NCBI GenBank assembly: GCA_018780145.1
Contig: JADMKA010000051.1
Span: forward strand, 24,393-79,577
Reading direction: 5' to 3'
DNA: 55,185 nucleotides
Source of the DNA: Vitreoscilla sp.
GTDB taxonomy: Bacteria > Pseudomonadota > Gammaproteobacteria > Burkholderiales > Burkholderiaceae_C
A program made the translations under genes and the position numbers. Below the pieces are notes generated by a model. That model ran no database searches. It worked only from the letters and a program-made list of their open reading frames with translations, and was not told where the DNA came from. Below are positions 24,418-33,223 of the stretch, in pieces (the stretch's first letter is position 1; the number at the start of each line of letters is the position of its first letter).

Positions 24418-25515
24418 GTGCTCGTATTCCTGTTGGCGTTCGCTGTTTCCGCTGGGGTGGCTTTACTCTTGGTTCGTTCGTCGCATTTGCACGGACGGCA
24501 TTCGGGCGACCACGATTTCGACAAACCGCAAGGGATTCACACTGAGGCCGTGCCGCGGATTGGCGGTTTGGCTATTGTGCTCGGGCTCGTCGCCGCTGCA
24601 GTGACGATGTGGTGGGAAGTCGGCCATGACGAGTCGCGATTCGCGTTCACCTTACTGGCCTGCTCCTCTGTGGCATTCGTGGCCGGCTTCGTGCAAGACC
24701 TGACCGAGGCGCTGACGCCGCGCGGGCGCCTGATAGCGACGGCGCTGTCTGCTGCAATTGCCTACTACTGGATGGGTGCGGGCATCCGTAACACGGACAT
24801 ACCCGGCATCGACTGGATCGTTTCCTTTGGGTTCGGGTCGCTCGCAGTCAGCGTGCTTGCCGTGTCGGGAATAGCCAACGCCATCAACATCATCGATGGG
24901 CTGAATGGGCTGGCGTCGATGTGCGTGGCGCTGATGCTGGCGGCGATTTCGTACGTGGCCTTTCAGGTGTCGGACGCATTGATTTCGTGGCTTGCGCTGG
25001 CGGGTGTCGGTGCAGTGCTTGGCTTGTTCCTCTGGAACTTTCCTCGCGGATTGATCTTCCTTGGCGACGGCGGCGCCTACTTCTTGGGCTTCTATGTGTC
25101 CGAGCTGTCGATCCTGTTGCTCGCGCGAAATCCGCTCGAGGTTTCGCCGTTCTTTCCGCTGCTTGTCTGTATCTATCCGATATTCGAGACTTTGTTCTCC
25201 ATCTATCGTCGCTGGATCCTTAGATCCATACCGCCCAGCGTACCGGACGGCATCCATCTGCATTCGCTGATCTATCGGCGAGTGATGCGTTGGGCCGTGG
25301 GTGGTCGCACTGCGCGGGAAATGACACTGCGCAATTCGATGTCCTCGCCCTACCTCTGGCTGCTGTGCATGTTCTCGGTCGTGCCTGCCGTCCTCTTCTG
25401 GGACAGCACGGCGGTACTGGCAGCTTTTTTGATCATCTTTGTCGCCAGCTACCTGATGCTGTACTGGCGCATCGTGCGCTTCAAGGCGCCGCGCTGGATG
25501 TTCTACAGACGCTGA
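24418..25515 (+). CDS. WecA/MraY-family undecaprenyl-phosphate sugar-1-phosphate transferase
   Basis: 365 residues from a GTG at 24418, about ten membrane segments. Family motifs are in order: DKPQGIHTEAVPRIGG (~39-54), FVAGFVQDLTE (~81-91, acidic Mg-binding motif), INIIDGLNGLAS (~160-171), FLGDGGAYFLGF (~216-227) and the cytoplasmic HLHSLIYRR (~280-288, the HIH-type motif). It would transfer a HexNAc-1-phosphate (or similar) from a UDP-sugar to undecaprenyl phosphate, starting the lipid-linked repeat unit. It could be the initiating enzyme of this glycan locus. The sugar is not determinable. It is divergent from the Wza-type gene and converges with rmlB. Confidence 0.9.
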   Translation: MLVFLLAFAVSAGVALLLVRSSHLHGRHSGDHDFDKPQGIHTEAVPRIGGLAIVLGLVAAAVTMWWEVGHDESRFAFTLLACSSVAFVAGFVQDLTEALTPRGRLIATALSAAIAYYWMGAGIRNTDIPGIDWIVSFGFGSLAVSVLAVSGIANAINIIDGLNGLASMCVALMLAAISYVAFQVSDALISWLALAGVGAVLGLFLWNFPRGLIFLGDGGAYFLGFYVSELSILLLARNPLEVSPFFPLLVCIYPIFETLFSIYRRWILRSIPPSVPDGIHLHSLIYRRVMRWAVGGRTAREMTLRNSMSSPYLWLLCMFSVVPAVLFWDSTAVLAAFLIIFVASYLMLYWRIVRFKAPRWMFYRR

Positions 25516-25532
25516 GGCGGCATTGACCACTG

Positions 25533-25551
25533 CGCCGACAGTGTGTCGGCG
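25533..25551. terminator. Stem-loop between convergent genes
   Basis: A perfect 8-bp stem (CGCCGACA / TGTCGGCG) with a three-base loop lies in the 57 bases between the WecA-like gene and rmlB. It lacks a clear T tract on either side, so it may be a weak bidirectional terminator. Confidence 0.5.
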
Positions 25552-25572
25552 GGGGGAACGAAGCTGATCACG

Positions 25573-26649
25573 TTACCTCGGGGCGTTCGGGCTCCGGCGC
25601 GCGTAGTTCTGCTCGACCCAGTCGCGGTAGCCGCCACTCTGCACCTCGGCCACCCAATCGGCATGGTCCAGGTACCACTGCACGGTCTTGCGGATGCCGC
25701 TCTGGAAGGTCTCTGCCGGCCGCCAGCCGAGCTCGCGCTCGATCTTGCGGGCGTCGATGGCGTAGCGGCGGTCGTGCCCGGGGCGGTCTGCCACATGGGT
25801 GATCAGGCGCTCATAGGGCCCGGCGGGATCTGGGCGCAGTTCGTCGAGCAGGGTGCAGATGGAGCGCACGATGTCGATGTTGGCCTGTTCGTTCCAGCCG
25901 CCGATGTTGTAGGTCTCGCCCAGCTGGCCACCAGCCAACACCGCGCGGATACCGCTGCAGTGGTCGCTCACATACAGCCAATCGCGAATTTGCTGGCCAT
26001 CGCCATAGACCGGCAGCGGCTTGCCCGCCAGGGCGTTGACGATCATCAATGGGATCAATTTCTCCGGGAAGTGATACGGCCCGTAGTTGTTCGAGCAGTT
26101 GGTCGTGACCACCGGCAGGCCGTAGGTGTGGTGCCAGGCCCGCACCAGGTGGTCGCTGGCGGCCTTGCTCGCGGAGTACGGGCTGTTCGGCTCGTAGGCG
26201 TGGCTTTCGGTGAAAGCCGGCGCCCCCGGCGCCAAGCTGCCGTAGACCTCGTCGGTGCTGACGTGGTGGAAGCGAAAGGCTTCACGCTCGCCGCTGGGCA
26301 AAGTGGCCCAGTGCGCGCGCGACGCCTCCAGCAGCGTGAACGTGCCCTGCACATTGGTGCGCATGAACTCGGCAGGGCCATGGATGCTGCGGTCCACATG
26401 GCTCTCGGCTGCAAAGTGGACAATGGCGCGGGGCCGATGGCGGGCCAGCAGGCTGTCCAGCAATGCGCGGTCGCCGATATCGCCGCGCACGAAGACGTGG
26501 CGGGGATCGCCTGTCAGCGATTCGAGGTTGCGCAGGTTGCCGGCGTAGGTCAGGGCGTCCAGGTTGAGCACCGGTTCATCGCCGGCAGCCAACCAATCCA
26601 GCACGAAGTTGCTGCCGATGAAGCCGGCGCCGCCGGTGACCAGAATCAT
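25573..26649 (-). CDS. rmlB: dTDP-glucose 4,6-dehydratase
   Basis: 358 residues from the ATG at 26649, where the NAD-binding segment begins at once ([19 protein letters not shown]). [12 protein letters not shown] (~80-91), [11 protein letters not shown] with catalytic Thr-Asp-Glu (~132-142), [12 protein letters not shown] with Tyr-Lys (~166-177) and [15 protein letters not shown] (~196-210) are diagnostic for RmlB rather than other SDR epimerases. It converts dTDP-glucose to dTDP-4-keto-6-deoxyglucose, precursor of rhamnose, fucosamine-type and amino deoxysugars. No rmlA, rmlC or rmlD follows within the window, so the end sugar is unknown. It is divergent from the helicase gene. Confidence 0.95.
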   Translation of the reverse strand: MILVTGGAGFIGSNFVLDWLAAGDEPVLNLDALTYAGNLRNLESLTGDPRHVFVRGDIGDRALLDSLLARHRPRAIVHFAAESHVDRSIHGPAEFMRTNVQGTFTLLEASRAHWATLPSGEREAFRFHHVSTDEVYGSLAPGAPAFTESHAYEPNSPYSASKAASDHLVRAWHHTYGLPVVTTNCSNNYGPYHFPEKLIPLMIVNALAGKPLPVYGDGQQIRDWLYVSDHCSGIRAVLAGGQLGETYNIGGWNEQANIDIVRSICTLLDELRPDPAGPYERLITHVADRPGHDRRYAIDARKIERELGWRPAETFQSGIRKTVQWYLDHADWVAEVQSGGYRDWVEQNYARRSPNAPR

Positions 26650-26741
26650 GCCCGCATCCCTGAAAAGCCGCGTCGTGGGCGGTGGTTTGTCGAATAACCC
26701 GGTAAAGACCCCAGGTGCGAAAGTGTAGTCGCCCGGTGTAG

Positions 26742-26751
26742 CTGCGATAAT
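26742..26751 (+). promoter_or_regulatory. Candidate extended -10 promoter for the DEAD-box helicase gene
   Basis: CTGCGATAAT contains GATAAT with an upstream TGC, an extended -10 pattern. No good -35 is visible. Transcription would begin within a few bases of the start codon at 26760, implying a very short or absent leader. Confidence 0.35.
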
Positions 26752-26759
26752 GTTGGGTG

Positions 26760-28244
26760 ATGACATCAGACCCCCAGGCCTTCGTGGCCCCAGCCGACGA
26801 GGCCCCTCCCCCCGCACGTTTCGACACCCTGCCGCTGGATCCCAAGCTCCTGCGCGCGGTCGCCGACCAGGGCTACATGAGCATGACGCCGATCCAGGCG
26901 AAGGCGATTCCCATCGTCCTGGAGGGCCGGGACGTGATGGGCGCCGCCCAGACCGGCACCGGCAAGACGGCCGCGTTCTCGATCCCGTTGCTGCAGAAGA
27001 TGATGCGGCACGAGAACTCCAGCGCCTCCCCGGCGCGCCACCCGGTGCGTGCGCTGGTGCTGGCCCCCACGCGGGAGCTGGCCGATCAAGTGGCCAACAA
27101 CGTCAAGGCCTATGCCAAGCACTGCAACCTGCGGGCGGCGGTGGTCTTCGGCGGCATCGACATGAAGCCGCAGACGCTGGAGCTCAAGGCCGGCGTCGAG
27201 ATCCTGATCGCCACGCCGGGCCGCCTGTTGGATCACATCGAGGCCAAGAACGCGGTGCTGAACCAGGTCGAGTACGTGGTGCTCGACGAGGCCGATCGCA
27301 TGCTCGACATCGGCTTCCTGCCTGACCTGCAGCGCATCCTGAGCTACCTGCCCAAGCAGCGCCAGACGCTGCTGTTCTCGGCCACCTTCTCGCCGGAAAT
27401 CAAGCGCCTGGCCAACAGCTACCTGCAGGATCCCATCCTGGTGGAGGTCGCCCGCCCGAATGCCACGGCCACCAACGTCGAGCAGCGCTTCTTCAGCGTG
27501 GGTGACGACGACAAGCGCCGTGCCGTGCTGCACCTGCTCAAGGAGCGCGGCATCACCCAGTCGCTGGTGTTCGTCAATTCCAAGCTGGGCGCCGCCCGCC
27601 TGGCCCGCTCGTTCGAGCGCGACGGCCTGCGCACCTCGGCCCTGCACGGCGACAAGTCGCAGGACGAGCGACTCAAGGCGCTGGCCGCCTTCAAGGCCGG
27701 CGAAGTGGATCTGATGGTCGCCACCGACGTGGCCGCGCGCGGCCTGGACATCGTCGACCTGCCGGCAGTCTTCAATTTCGATGTCCCGTTCAACGCCGAA
27801 GACTATGTGCACCGCATCGGCCGAACCGGCCGGGCCGGCGCCTCGGGTCTCGCGTTCACACTGGTCACCCGGAACGATGCGCGCCTGATCGGTGACATCG
27901 AGAAGCTGATCAAGAAGAAGATCGATCTCGACCCGCTGGAACTCGACGACGAGCGCTCGCGGCCCCCCGCCCGGCGGCCGCTGCGTGACGACGACCGACC
28001 GGCTCGCACCGAAAGCCGTGCGCCGGCCAGCCCCGCCGTGGCCGGCCCGTCGCCGCGCCGCTACGAGCCCCGTGCGGCCTCCCGCGACCCGTTCTTCGAC
28101 AAGCCCTACGAGGCGCGTGCCAGTGACGAGCCCGCGGCCTGGGAGCGCAGTGCCCCCTCGGTGCCGGCGCCGACACGCCTGTCGCCCAACATCCGCCCGA
28201 AACGCAAGGTCGCGGCCTTGCTGGGCGGCGCCGCCAAGGCGTGA
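26760..28244 (+). CDS. rhlE: DEAD-box ATP-dependent RNA helicase, RhlE type
   Basis: 494 residues from ATG 26760 (a GTG at 26757 precedes it). All helicase motifs are present: [11 protein letters not shown] (Q), [11 protein letters not shown] (I), PTRELADQV (Ia), TPGRLLDHI (Ib), [13 protein letters not shown] (II), FSATFS (III), LVFVNSK (IV), [12 protein letters not shown] (V) and [12 protein letters not shown] (VI). The tail from about residue 400 is Arg/Pro-rich and low-complexity, typical of RhlE-like proteins that remodel structured RNA or assist ribosome assembly. The stop overlaps the next gene's start as TGATG. RhlE is the best call; other DEAD-box paralogues cannot be excluded. Confidence 0.9.
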   Translation: MTSDPQAFVAPADEAPPPARFDTLPLDPKLLRAVADQGYMSMTPIQAKAIPIVLEGRDVMGAAQTGTGKTAAFSIPLLQKMMRHENSSASPARHPVRALVLAPTRELADQVANNVKAYAKHCNLRAAVVFGGIDMKPQTLELKAGVEILIATPGRLLDHIEAKNAVLNQVEYVVLDEADRMLDIGFLPDLQRILSYLPKQRQTLLFSATFSPEIKRLANSYLQDPILVEVARPNATATNVEQRFFSVGDDDKRRAVLHLLKERGITQSLVFVNSKLGAARLARSFERDGLRTSALHGDKSQDERLKALAAFKAGEVDLMVATDVAARGLDIVDLPAVFNFDVPFNAEDYVHRIGRTGRAGASGLAFTLVTRNDARLIGDIEKLIKKKIDLDPLELDDERSRPPARRPLRDDDRPARTESRAPASPAVAGPSPRRYEPRAASRDPFFDKPYEARASDEPAAWERSAPSVPAPTRLSPNIRPKRKVAALLGGAAKA

Positions 28245-28573
28245 TGCCGCGCGCCGGCTGGCGCCTGGCGTTTGCCGCCGCGCTGGTTGGCATCTTCGTC
28301 ATCGCCCTGCTGCCCACGGGCATGGGCGAGCCGCTGTTTCCCCAGGTCGACAAGTTTCAGCACGCCATGGCGTTCGGTGCACTGTGGATCCTGGGGGCGC
28401 GTGCCGGTTGCCGCCCCGGCTGGGCCTTGGGTGCCGGCCTGCTGGCCTACGGCGTGGCCATCGAACTGGCCCAGGGCCTGACGAGCTACCGCGACGCCTC
28501 GGCCGCCGATGTCATGGCGGACCTGGCCGGCATGGCGCTGGCGGCGTGGTGGCTCAGGCGGCCAACCACATGA
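28244..28573 (+). CDS. VanZ-like small membrane protein
   Basis: 109 residues from ATG 28244, sharing a base with the helicase stop (TGATG). Three or four hydrophobic segments are visible: LAFAAALVGIFVIALLPTG, AFGALWILGA and MADLAGMALAAWWL. The VanZ family pattern FPQVDKFQHAMAFG (~33-46), then VAIELAQGLTSYRDASAADVMAD with an acidic segment (~70-92), fits well. VanZ-like proteins are of uncertain biochemical role; the founding member gives low-level teicoplanin resistance. Translation is probably coupled to the helicase. The 3' end overlaps the convergent methyltransferase gene by 20 bases. Confidence 0.8.
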   Translation: MPRAGWRLAFAAALVGIFVIALLPTGMGEPLFPQVDKFQHAMAFGALWILGARAGCRPGWALGAGLLAYGVAIELAQGLTSYRDASAADVMADLAGMALAAWWLRRPTT

Positions 28574-29339
28574 ACACGGCCGGCAGCTTGTCCGGCATGG
28601 GCATGCGACCGGCCCGTTGAACCTGGCGCCTCCAGGCCTCCACCGTCTTCGACTCGCACCAGCCCCCGGCCGAGGTCAACCCGCAGGCCACCGCCAGGCG
28701 GGTCGACGGTTGCAACTGCTGGCACAGCGCCTGCAACAGCGCCTCGTTGCGGTAGGGCGTCTCGATCACCAGCTGGGTCTGCCCCTCGCGGCGCGAGCGC
28801 TGCTCCAGTTCGCGCACGCGGGCCTGCCGTTCGGCCGGCGCCTGCGGCAGGTAGCCCTCGAAGGCAAACCGCTGGCCGTTCAGGCCGCTGGCAGCGAGCG
28901 CCAGCGTCAGGGAGCTGGCACCCGCCAGCACCTCCACCCGCAGGCCATGTGCATGTGCGGCGGCCACCAGGCCCGCGCCGGGATCGGCAACCGCCGGCAG
29001 GCCCGCGTCGGACAGCAGGCCCACCTCGTGGCCAGACAGCGCGGGGGTCAGCACGGCCTGCCACACGGCGTCCGGCACCGTGTCGCCACTGCCCTTGCGG
29101 GGGCGGGGCAATTCCTGGATGTCCAGTGCCTGCAGCGGCTGACCCAGTGGGTGCACGGCATCGACCCGTTTCAGGAAGGAGCGTGCCGTCTTGGCGCTTT
29201 CGACCACCCAGTGGGTCAGGCTGGCGGCGCGCCGCAGCACCTGTTGGCTCAAGATGGCGTCGATGGGCTCGGGCTCGGCACCCAGGTCCAGGGCGTTCGG
29301 CACCAGCACGAGGCGGCCGGTGGTCGAGGGTGCGCTCAC
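28554..29339 (-). CDS. SAM-dependent methyltransferase of the RsmI / tetrapyrrole-methylase family
   Basis: 261 residues from a GTG at 29339 that overlaps the maf stop as GTGA. GRLVLVPNALD opens the fold. The conserved core is VGLLSDAGLPAVADPGAGLVAAA (seen in part at ~117-137), VEVLAGASSLTLALAASGL, FAFEGYLPQAP and TQLVIETPYRNEALL. These match RsmI-type enzymes, which 2'-O-methylate C1402 of 16S rRNA, but the N-terminus is divergent and longer than in RsmI, so this is likely the second RsmI-like paralogue common in betaproteobacteria. Its target is not certain. It is translationally coupled to maf. Confidence 0.8.
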   Translation of the reverse strand: MSAPSTTGRLVLVPNALDLGAEPEPIDAILSQQVLRRAASLTHWVVESAKTARSFLKRVDAVHPLGQPLQALDIQELPRPRKGSGDTVPDAVWQAVLTPALSGHEVGLLSDAGLPAVADPGAGLVAAAHAHGLRVEVLAGASSLTLALAASGLNGQRFAFEGYLPQAPAERQARVRELEQRSRREGQTQLVIETPYRNEALLQALCQQLQPSTRLAVACGLTSAGGWCESKTVEAWRRQVQRAGRMPMPDKLPAVFMWLAA

Positions 29340-29959
29340 GGCGTCGTGCCCGCGAGCAACACCGGGTCCAGCCCCGCGGCGCGCAACAACTCGCAGGTGC
29401 GGATCAGCGGCAGGCCGACCAGGGCGGTCGGGTCGTCGGAGTCGATGGCGCTGAGCAGGGCGATGCCCAGCGTCTCGGACTTCGCACTGCCGGCGCAATC
29501 GTAAGGTTGCTCCAGCCGCAGATAACGCTCGATCTCGGCGTCGCCCAGGGTGCGAAAGCGCACCCGCACGGGCGCCAGCAGGGCCCGCTCGAAACCGGCG
29601 TCGGCGCGCACCACGGCCACCGCGGTCTGGAAGACGATCTCGCGCCCGCTCATCGCACGCAACTGGGCCACCGCGCGCTCGTGGGTGCCGGGTTTGCCGA
29701 TCGGCTGGCCATCCACATCGGCCACCTGGTCGGAGCCGATGACCACGGCGCCGGCACCCGCCTGGCGGGCCACCGCGCGGGCCTTGGCCAGCGCGAGTCG
29801 CAACGCCAGCGCGGCCGGGGCTTCGCCGGCAAGCGGCGTCTCGTCGACCTCAGGTGCGCTCACCTCGAACGGCACATGCAGGCGCTCCAGCAACTCCCGG
29901 CGATAGCGCGAGGTCGAGCCGAGGATCAGGCGCAAGGCGGGGGAGGGGGCTCCGGTCAT
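29336..29959 (-). CDS. Maf/YceF-family nucleotide pyrophosphatase
   Basis: 207 residues from the ATG at 29959. LILGSTSRYRRELLERL (~11-27) is the Maf signature with Ser and Arg contacts. VIGSDQVADVDGQPIGKPG (~73-91) contains the catalytic Asp, and YDCAGSAKSETLGIALL (~154-170) the conserved Glu-containing loop. The SDQVA form matches the YceF subgroup, which hydrolyses 7-methyl-GTP to its monophosphate, rather than the dTTP/UTP-active YhdE subgroup (SDT). It is divergent from yceD, a normal arrangement near rpmF in betaproteobacteria. Its role is housekeeping removal of modified nucleotides. Confidence 0.88.
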   Translation of the reverse strand: MTGAPSPALRLILGSTSRYRRELLERLHVPFEVSAPEVDETPLAGEAPAALALRLALAKARAVARQAGAGAVVIGSDQVADVDGQPIGKPGTHERAVAQLRAMSGREIVFQTAVAVVRADAGFERALLAPVRVRFRTLGDAEIERYLRLEQPYDCAGSAKSETLGIALLSAIDSDDPTALVGLPLIRTCELLRAAGLDPVLLAGTTP

Positions 29960-30011
29960 GGGCGGATTGTCCCATCGGGCACGGGCCGCAACCGGGCCGT
30001 ACACTGGCGCC

Positions 30012-30560
30012 ATGAGTGTCAAACCCGTCGATCCGTTGCGGCTGGATGTCGCCGCGCTGGCCGCCGAACACGGCGAGCAGGGGGGGCATTGGCCGCTGGT
30101 GGACCTTGAACGCCTGGCTGAATCGGTACTGCCCGGCGAGACCCCGGGCGCCCAGGTGCACTGGCAGGTCGAGGGAGATCTGCGGCCCCAGGCCGGGTCG
30201 GCCCCGGAAATCTGGATGCACCTGACCGCGCAGGCCGGTCTGGCGATGCGCTGCCAGCGTTGCCTTGGGGCTGTGCCCGTGCCGCTCGATCTGGACCGCT
30301 GGATCCGTTTCGTGCCGGACGGCAGCCAGGCCGAGACCCTGGACGCCGAGCTGGAAGACGACGTGCTGGAACTGCAGCGCTGGATGAACCTGCGCGAACT
30401 GGTCGAGGACGAGTTGCTGCTGGCCTTGCCTCTGGTGCCGCGGCACGATGCTTGCCCCACGCCCTTGCCGATGCCGGCCGACGACGAGCCGGCCGGCGAG
30501 GCACCGCCGGCCCATCCCTTTGCGGCATTGGCCCAACTCCGCAAGAAGCCGGACGCCTGA
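30012..30560 (+). CDS. yceD: YceD / DUF177 protein
   Basis: 182 residues from ATG 30012. The two-cysteine segment MRCQRCLGAVPVPLDL (~79-94) is the DUF177 hallmark, followed by an acidic stretch (LDAELEDDVLELQRWMNLRELVEDELLLALPLVPRH, given only in part here) and HPFAALAQLRKK at the end. In E. coli YceD affects 23S rRNA accumulation and its gene lies directly before rpmF. The same neighbourhood here supports the call. The encoded protein is probably cytosolic. A promoter-like TACACT and a hairpin lie between this gene and rpmF. Confidence 0.9.
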   Translation: MSVKPVDPLRLDVAALAAEHGEQGGHWPLVDLERLAESVLPGETPGAQVHWQVEGDLRPQAGSAPEIWMHLTAQAGLAMRCQRCLGAVPVPLDLDRWIRFVPDGSQAETLDAELEDDVLELQRWMNLRELVEDELLLALPLVPRHDACPTPLPMPADDEPAGEAPPAHPFAALAQLRKKPDA

Positions 30561-30571
30561 AATGGGGGCGC

Positions 30572-30589
30572 CCGGTGCCGGGGCACCGG
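30572..30589 (+). terminator. GC-rich stem-loop after yceD
   Basis: CCGGTGCC and GGCACCGG form a perfect inverted repeat with a very small centre, 12 bases after the yceD stop. There is no T tract, so it may be an attenuator or RNA-stability element rather than a full terminator. Confidence 0.4.
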
Positions 30590-30642
30590 CCCGGCGCTCG
30601 GCTGAGCCGGCGGGGCCCGGGTCGCCATGACGGGGCCGACCG

Positions 30643-30651
30643 TGGTACACT
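30643..30651 (+). promoter_or_regulatory. Candidate extended -10 promoter for the rpmF-fab operon
   Basis: TGGTACACT carries a TGN extension followed by TACACT, a good -10. No clear -35 at the right distance. The position, about 160 bases before rpmF in an otherwise empty spacer, suits a promoter of the operon. Confidence 0.4.
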
Positions 30652-30810
30652 CGCGGGCTTTCCCGGAATGGCGCCAATGGTATGGGGCTGCCGTCCGGCT
30701 TGTCCAACATGTGCGGGTGTCGGTCTGTGTGTCGCGTCGGGGCTCTCCCGATCCGAGGCCGGGCAGGGCACCGCAGCGTGCCGCACGATGCGGTGCCCCA
30801 GGAGCGTCCC

Positions 30811-30993
30811 ATGGCTGTCCAGCAAAACAAGAAGTCGCCGTCCAAGCGCGGCATGCACCGTTCGCACAACGCGCTGGTTCAACCCGGCACGGCGATCGAA
30901 TCCACCACGGGCGAGACGCACCTGCGTCACCACATCAGCCCGACCGGTTTCTACCGCGGCCGCAAGGTGTTGAAGACCAAGGCCGACGCCTGA
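30811..30993 (+). CDS. rpmF: 50S ribosomal protein L32
   Basis: 60 residues with an AGGAGCG ribosome-binding site. It starts [19 protein letters not shown] and contains [17 protein letters not shown], which is the standard bacterial L32 sequence. It is the cysteine-free form, like that of E. coli, so it does not bind zinc. The protein sits in the large ribosomal subunit. It heads the rpmF-plsX-fab gene set, an arrangement conserved in proteobacteria that links ribosome and membrane lipid synthesis. Confidence 0.98.
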   Translation: MAVQQNKKSPSKRGMHRSHNALVQPGTAIESTTGETHLRHHISPTGFYRGRKVLKTKADA

Positions 30994-31047
30994 TCTTCCG
31001 CCCGCAGTCGGGTTGGCGCATGCCTGCCCCCGTGAACAGCCGAACAC

Positions 31048-31075
31048 AATGCCGCAGTCGATGATCTGCGGCATT
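31048..31075 (+). promoter_or_regulatory. Perfect 10-bp stem-loop between rpmF and plsX
   Basis: AATGCCGCAG, an eight-base loop, then CTGCGGCATT. It lies 55 bases after rpmF and ends at a possible TTG start for plsX, followed by a short T run. It may attenuate transcription from rpmF into plsX or stabilise the rpmF mRNA end. Confidence 0.55.
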
Positions 31076-31089
31076 TGCCATTCCAGAAC

Positions 31090-32184
31090 GTGCCGCACGC
31101 GCTCAAACTGACGCCCCTGGATCGGGTTCGCATCTCCATCGACTGCATGGGGGGCGACCATGGCCCGTCGGTCATCCTGCCGGCGTGCAAGGATTTCCTC
31201 GACGCCCACCCCGACGTCGACATGCTGCTGGTCGGCACCACCGAGGCCCTGGCCCCTGCGGCGCGGTGGCCGCGCTGCACCCTGGTGACCGCCACCGAGA
31301 TCGTGGCGATGGACGACCCGGTCGAGGTCGCCTTGCGCCGCAAGAAGGACTCCTCCATGCGGGTCGCCGTCAGCCAGCTGAAGGCTGATCTGGAAGGGCG
31401 GACCCGGGCCGATGTTTGCGTCTCCGCCGGCAACACGGGCGCGCTGATGGCCATCTCGCGCTATGTGCTGAAGACGCTGGAAGGCATCGACCGGCCGGCC
31501 ATCGCCTCGGTGATTCCGAACGAGCAGCCCGGCTTCACCACCATGCTGGACCTGGGCGCCAACGTGGACTGCAGCGCCGAGCACCTCTTGCAGTTCGCTG
31601 TCATGGGCAGCGCGCTGGTGGCGGCTGTCGAAGGCAAGCCCGAGCCCACCGTCGGCCTGCTGAACATCGGCTCCGAGGTGATCAAGGGCAGCGAAGTCAT
31701 CAAGCAGGCCGGGGAGTTGCTCCGCGCCGCGGGTGCCGCAGGCGTGCTGAACTACCACGGCAACGTGGAGGGCAACGACATCTTCAAAGGCACGGTCGAC
31801 ATCGTCGTCTGCGACGGATTCGTCGGCAACGTGGCCCTGAAGACCAGCGAGGGCCTGGCCTCCATGCTGAGTCACTTCATGCGCGAGGAGTTCAAGCGCC
31901 ACTGGTGGGCCAAGATCGCGGCGGTGGTCGCGTTGCCGGTCCTGAAGCACTTTCGCGCGCGCTTCGACCCGCGCGGCTACAACGGCGCTGCGCTGCTGGG
32001 CCTACAGGGCCTCGTGTTCAAGAGCCACGGTTCGGCCGATGCCTTCGCCTTCGGCCGTGCGCTGTCTCGGGCTTATGATGCGGCTCGCAACCGCCTGCTC
32101 GAACAGGTGCATGAACGCATCGTCGAGACCCTGCAGGCCGCACCCGCCCAGCCCGGTGACGAGCCGGTGCGCCCCGCCGCCTAG
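31090..32184 (+). CDS. plsX: Phosphate acyltransferase PlsX
   Basis: 364 residues from the GTG at 31090; a TTG at 31075 is possible but lies in the arm of a perfect stem-loop. [12 protein letters not shown] (~16-27) is the family start, followed by [35 protein letters not shown] (shown in part), [24 protein letters not shown] and [17 protein letters not shown]. PlsX makes acyl-phosphate from acyl-ACP for PlsY-dependent phospholipid synthesis. Adjacent fabH and the fab genes confirm context. Length is a little above the usual 330-350 because of the tail. Confidence 0.95.
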   Translation: MPHALKLTPLDRVRISIDCMGGDHGPSVILPACKDFLDAHPDVDMLLVGTTEALAPAARWPRCTLVTATEIVAMDDPVEVALRRKKDSSMRVAVSQLKADLEGRTRADVCVSAGNTGALMAISRYVLKTLEGIDRPAIASVIPNEQPGFTTMLDLGANVDCSAEHLLQFAVMGSALVAAVEGKPEPTVGLLNIGSEVIKGSEVIKQAGELLRAAGAAGVLNYHGNVEGNDIFKGTVDIVVCDGFVGNVALKTSEGLASMLSHFMREEFKRHWWAKIAAVVALPVLKHFRARFDPRGYNGAALLGLQGLVFKSHGSADAFAFGRALSRAYDAARNRLLEQVHERIVETLQAAPAQPGDEPVRPAA

Positions 32185-32190
32185 ACCTCC

Positions 32191-33186
32191 GTGCCCGACC
32201 GCATTCCCACCTTCCGTTACTCGCGTATCACCGGCACCGGCAGCATGTTGCCGCCCCGCCGCGTGAGCAATGCCGACCTGGCCGCCCAACTGGCTGAACG
32301 CGGGTTGGAAACCTCCGACGAGTGGATCGTCGAACGCACCGGCATCCGTGCCCGGCGCTTCGCCGACCCGTCGGTCTGCTCCAGCGATCTCGGCGTCGAG
32401 GCCGCACGCCATGCGCTGCAGGCCGCGGGGCGCAGTGCCGAGGACGTGGATCTGATCATCGTCGCCACGTCCACCCCGGACATGGTGTTCCCTTCCACGG
32501 CCACCATCGTCCAGCGCAAGCTGGGTGTGCAGGGCTGCCCGGCCTTCGACCTGCAGGCGGTGTGCTCGGGTTTCGTCTACGGGCTGTCGGTGGCCGACGC
32601 GATGATCCGTTCCGGCGCCGCAAGCTGTGCGCTGGTGATCGGCGCCGAGGTGTTCTCGCGCATTCTCGATTTCAACGACCGTACCACCTGCGTGCTGTTC
32701 GGCGATGGCGCCGGTGCGGTGGTGCTGGAGGCCTCGGCCGAGCCCGGCATCCTGGCCACCCGCCTGCATGCCGACGGGCAGCACATGGACATCCTCTGCA
32801 CGCCGGGCACGGTGTCTGGCGGCCAGATCCTCGGCGACCCGCTTCTCAAGATGGATGGCCAGGCCGTGTTCAAGCTGGCCGTGAGGGTGCTCGACGAAGT
32901 GGCTCGCGAGGTGCTCGAAGCCGCCGGCCGCACCGCCGCCGACATCGACTGGCTGATCCCCCACCAGGCCAACATCCGCATCATGCAGGGCACGGCGCGC
33001 AAGCTGAAGGTCCCGCTCGACCACGTGGTGGTGACCGTGGATGAGCACGGCAACACCTCCGCCGCGTCCATCCCGCTCGCGCTGGACCATGCCGTGCGTT
33101 CCGGCCAGATCCAGCGCGGCCACACGCTGATGCTCGAGGGCGTTGGCGGCGGCTTCACCTGGGGCGCCGTCCTGCTCGATTTCTGA
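32191..33186 (+). CDS. fabH: Beta-ketoacyl-ACP synthase III
   Basis: 331 residues from a GTG at 32191, six bases after pls[17 protein letters not shown] (~43-58) is typical for FabH. The catalytic Cys is in [12 protein letters not shown] (~122), His in [12 protein letters not shown] (~258) and Asn in [14 protein letters not shown] (~288). It condenses acetyl-CoA with malonyl-ACP to start fatty-acid elongation, in the cytoplasm. The terminal [13 protein letters not shown] is normal. It belongs to the plsX-fabH-fabD-fabG-acpP-fabF gene set. Confidence 0.96.
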   Translation: MPDRIPTFRYSRITGTGSMLPPRRVSNADLAAQLAERGLETSDEWIVERTGIRARRFADPSVCSSDLGVEAARHALQAAGRSAEDVDLIIVATSTPDMVFPSTATIVQRKLGVQGCPAFDLQAVCSGFVYGLSVADAMIRSGAASCALVIGAEVFSRILDFNDRTTCVLFGDGAGAVVLEASAEPGILATRLHADGQHMDILCTPGTVSGGQILGDPLLKMDGQAVFKLAVRVLDEVAREVLEAAGRTAADIDWLIPHQANIRIMQGTARKLKVPLDHVVVTVDEHGNTSAASIPLALDHAVRSGQIQRGHTLMLEGVGGGFTWGAVLLDF

Positions 33187-33223
33187 GCCCGGCCGACCAC
33201 AACTTTCGCCAGATGGTGTTTCG

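Noticed and set aside
28554-28573. 20-base overlap of the convergent VanZ-like and RsmI-like genes as a regulatory antisense device
   Set aside because: Short convergent overlaps are common in dense genomes and nothing else suggests regulation here.
30019-31950. A 643-codon minus-strand frame across yceD, rpmF and plsX
   Set aside because: It covers three conserved genes on the other strand and is rich in Arg/Pro/His; it is a GC-driven shadow.
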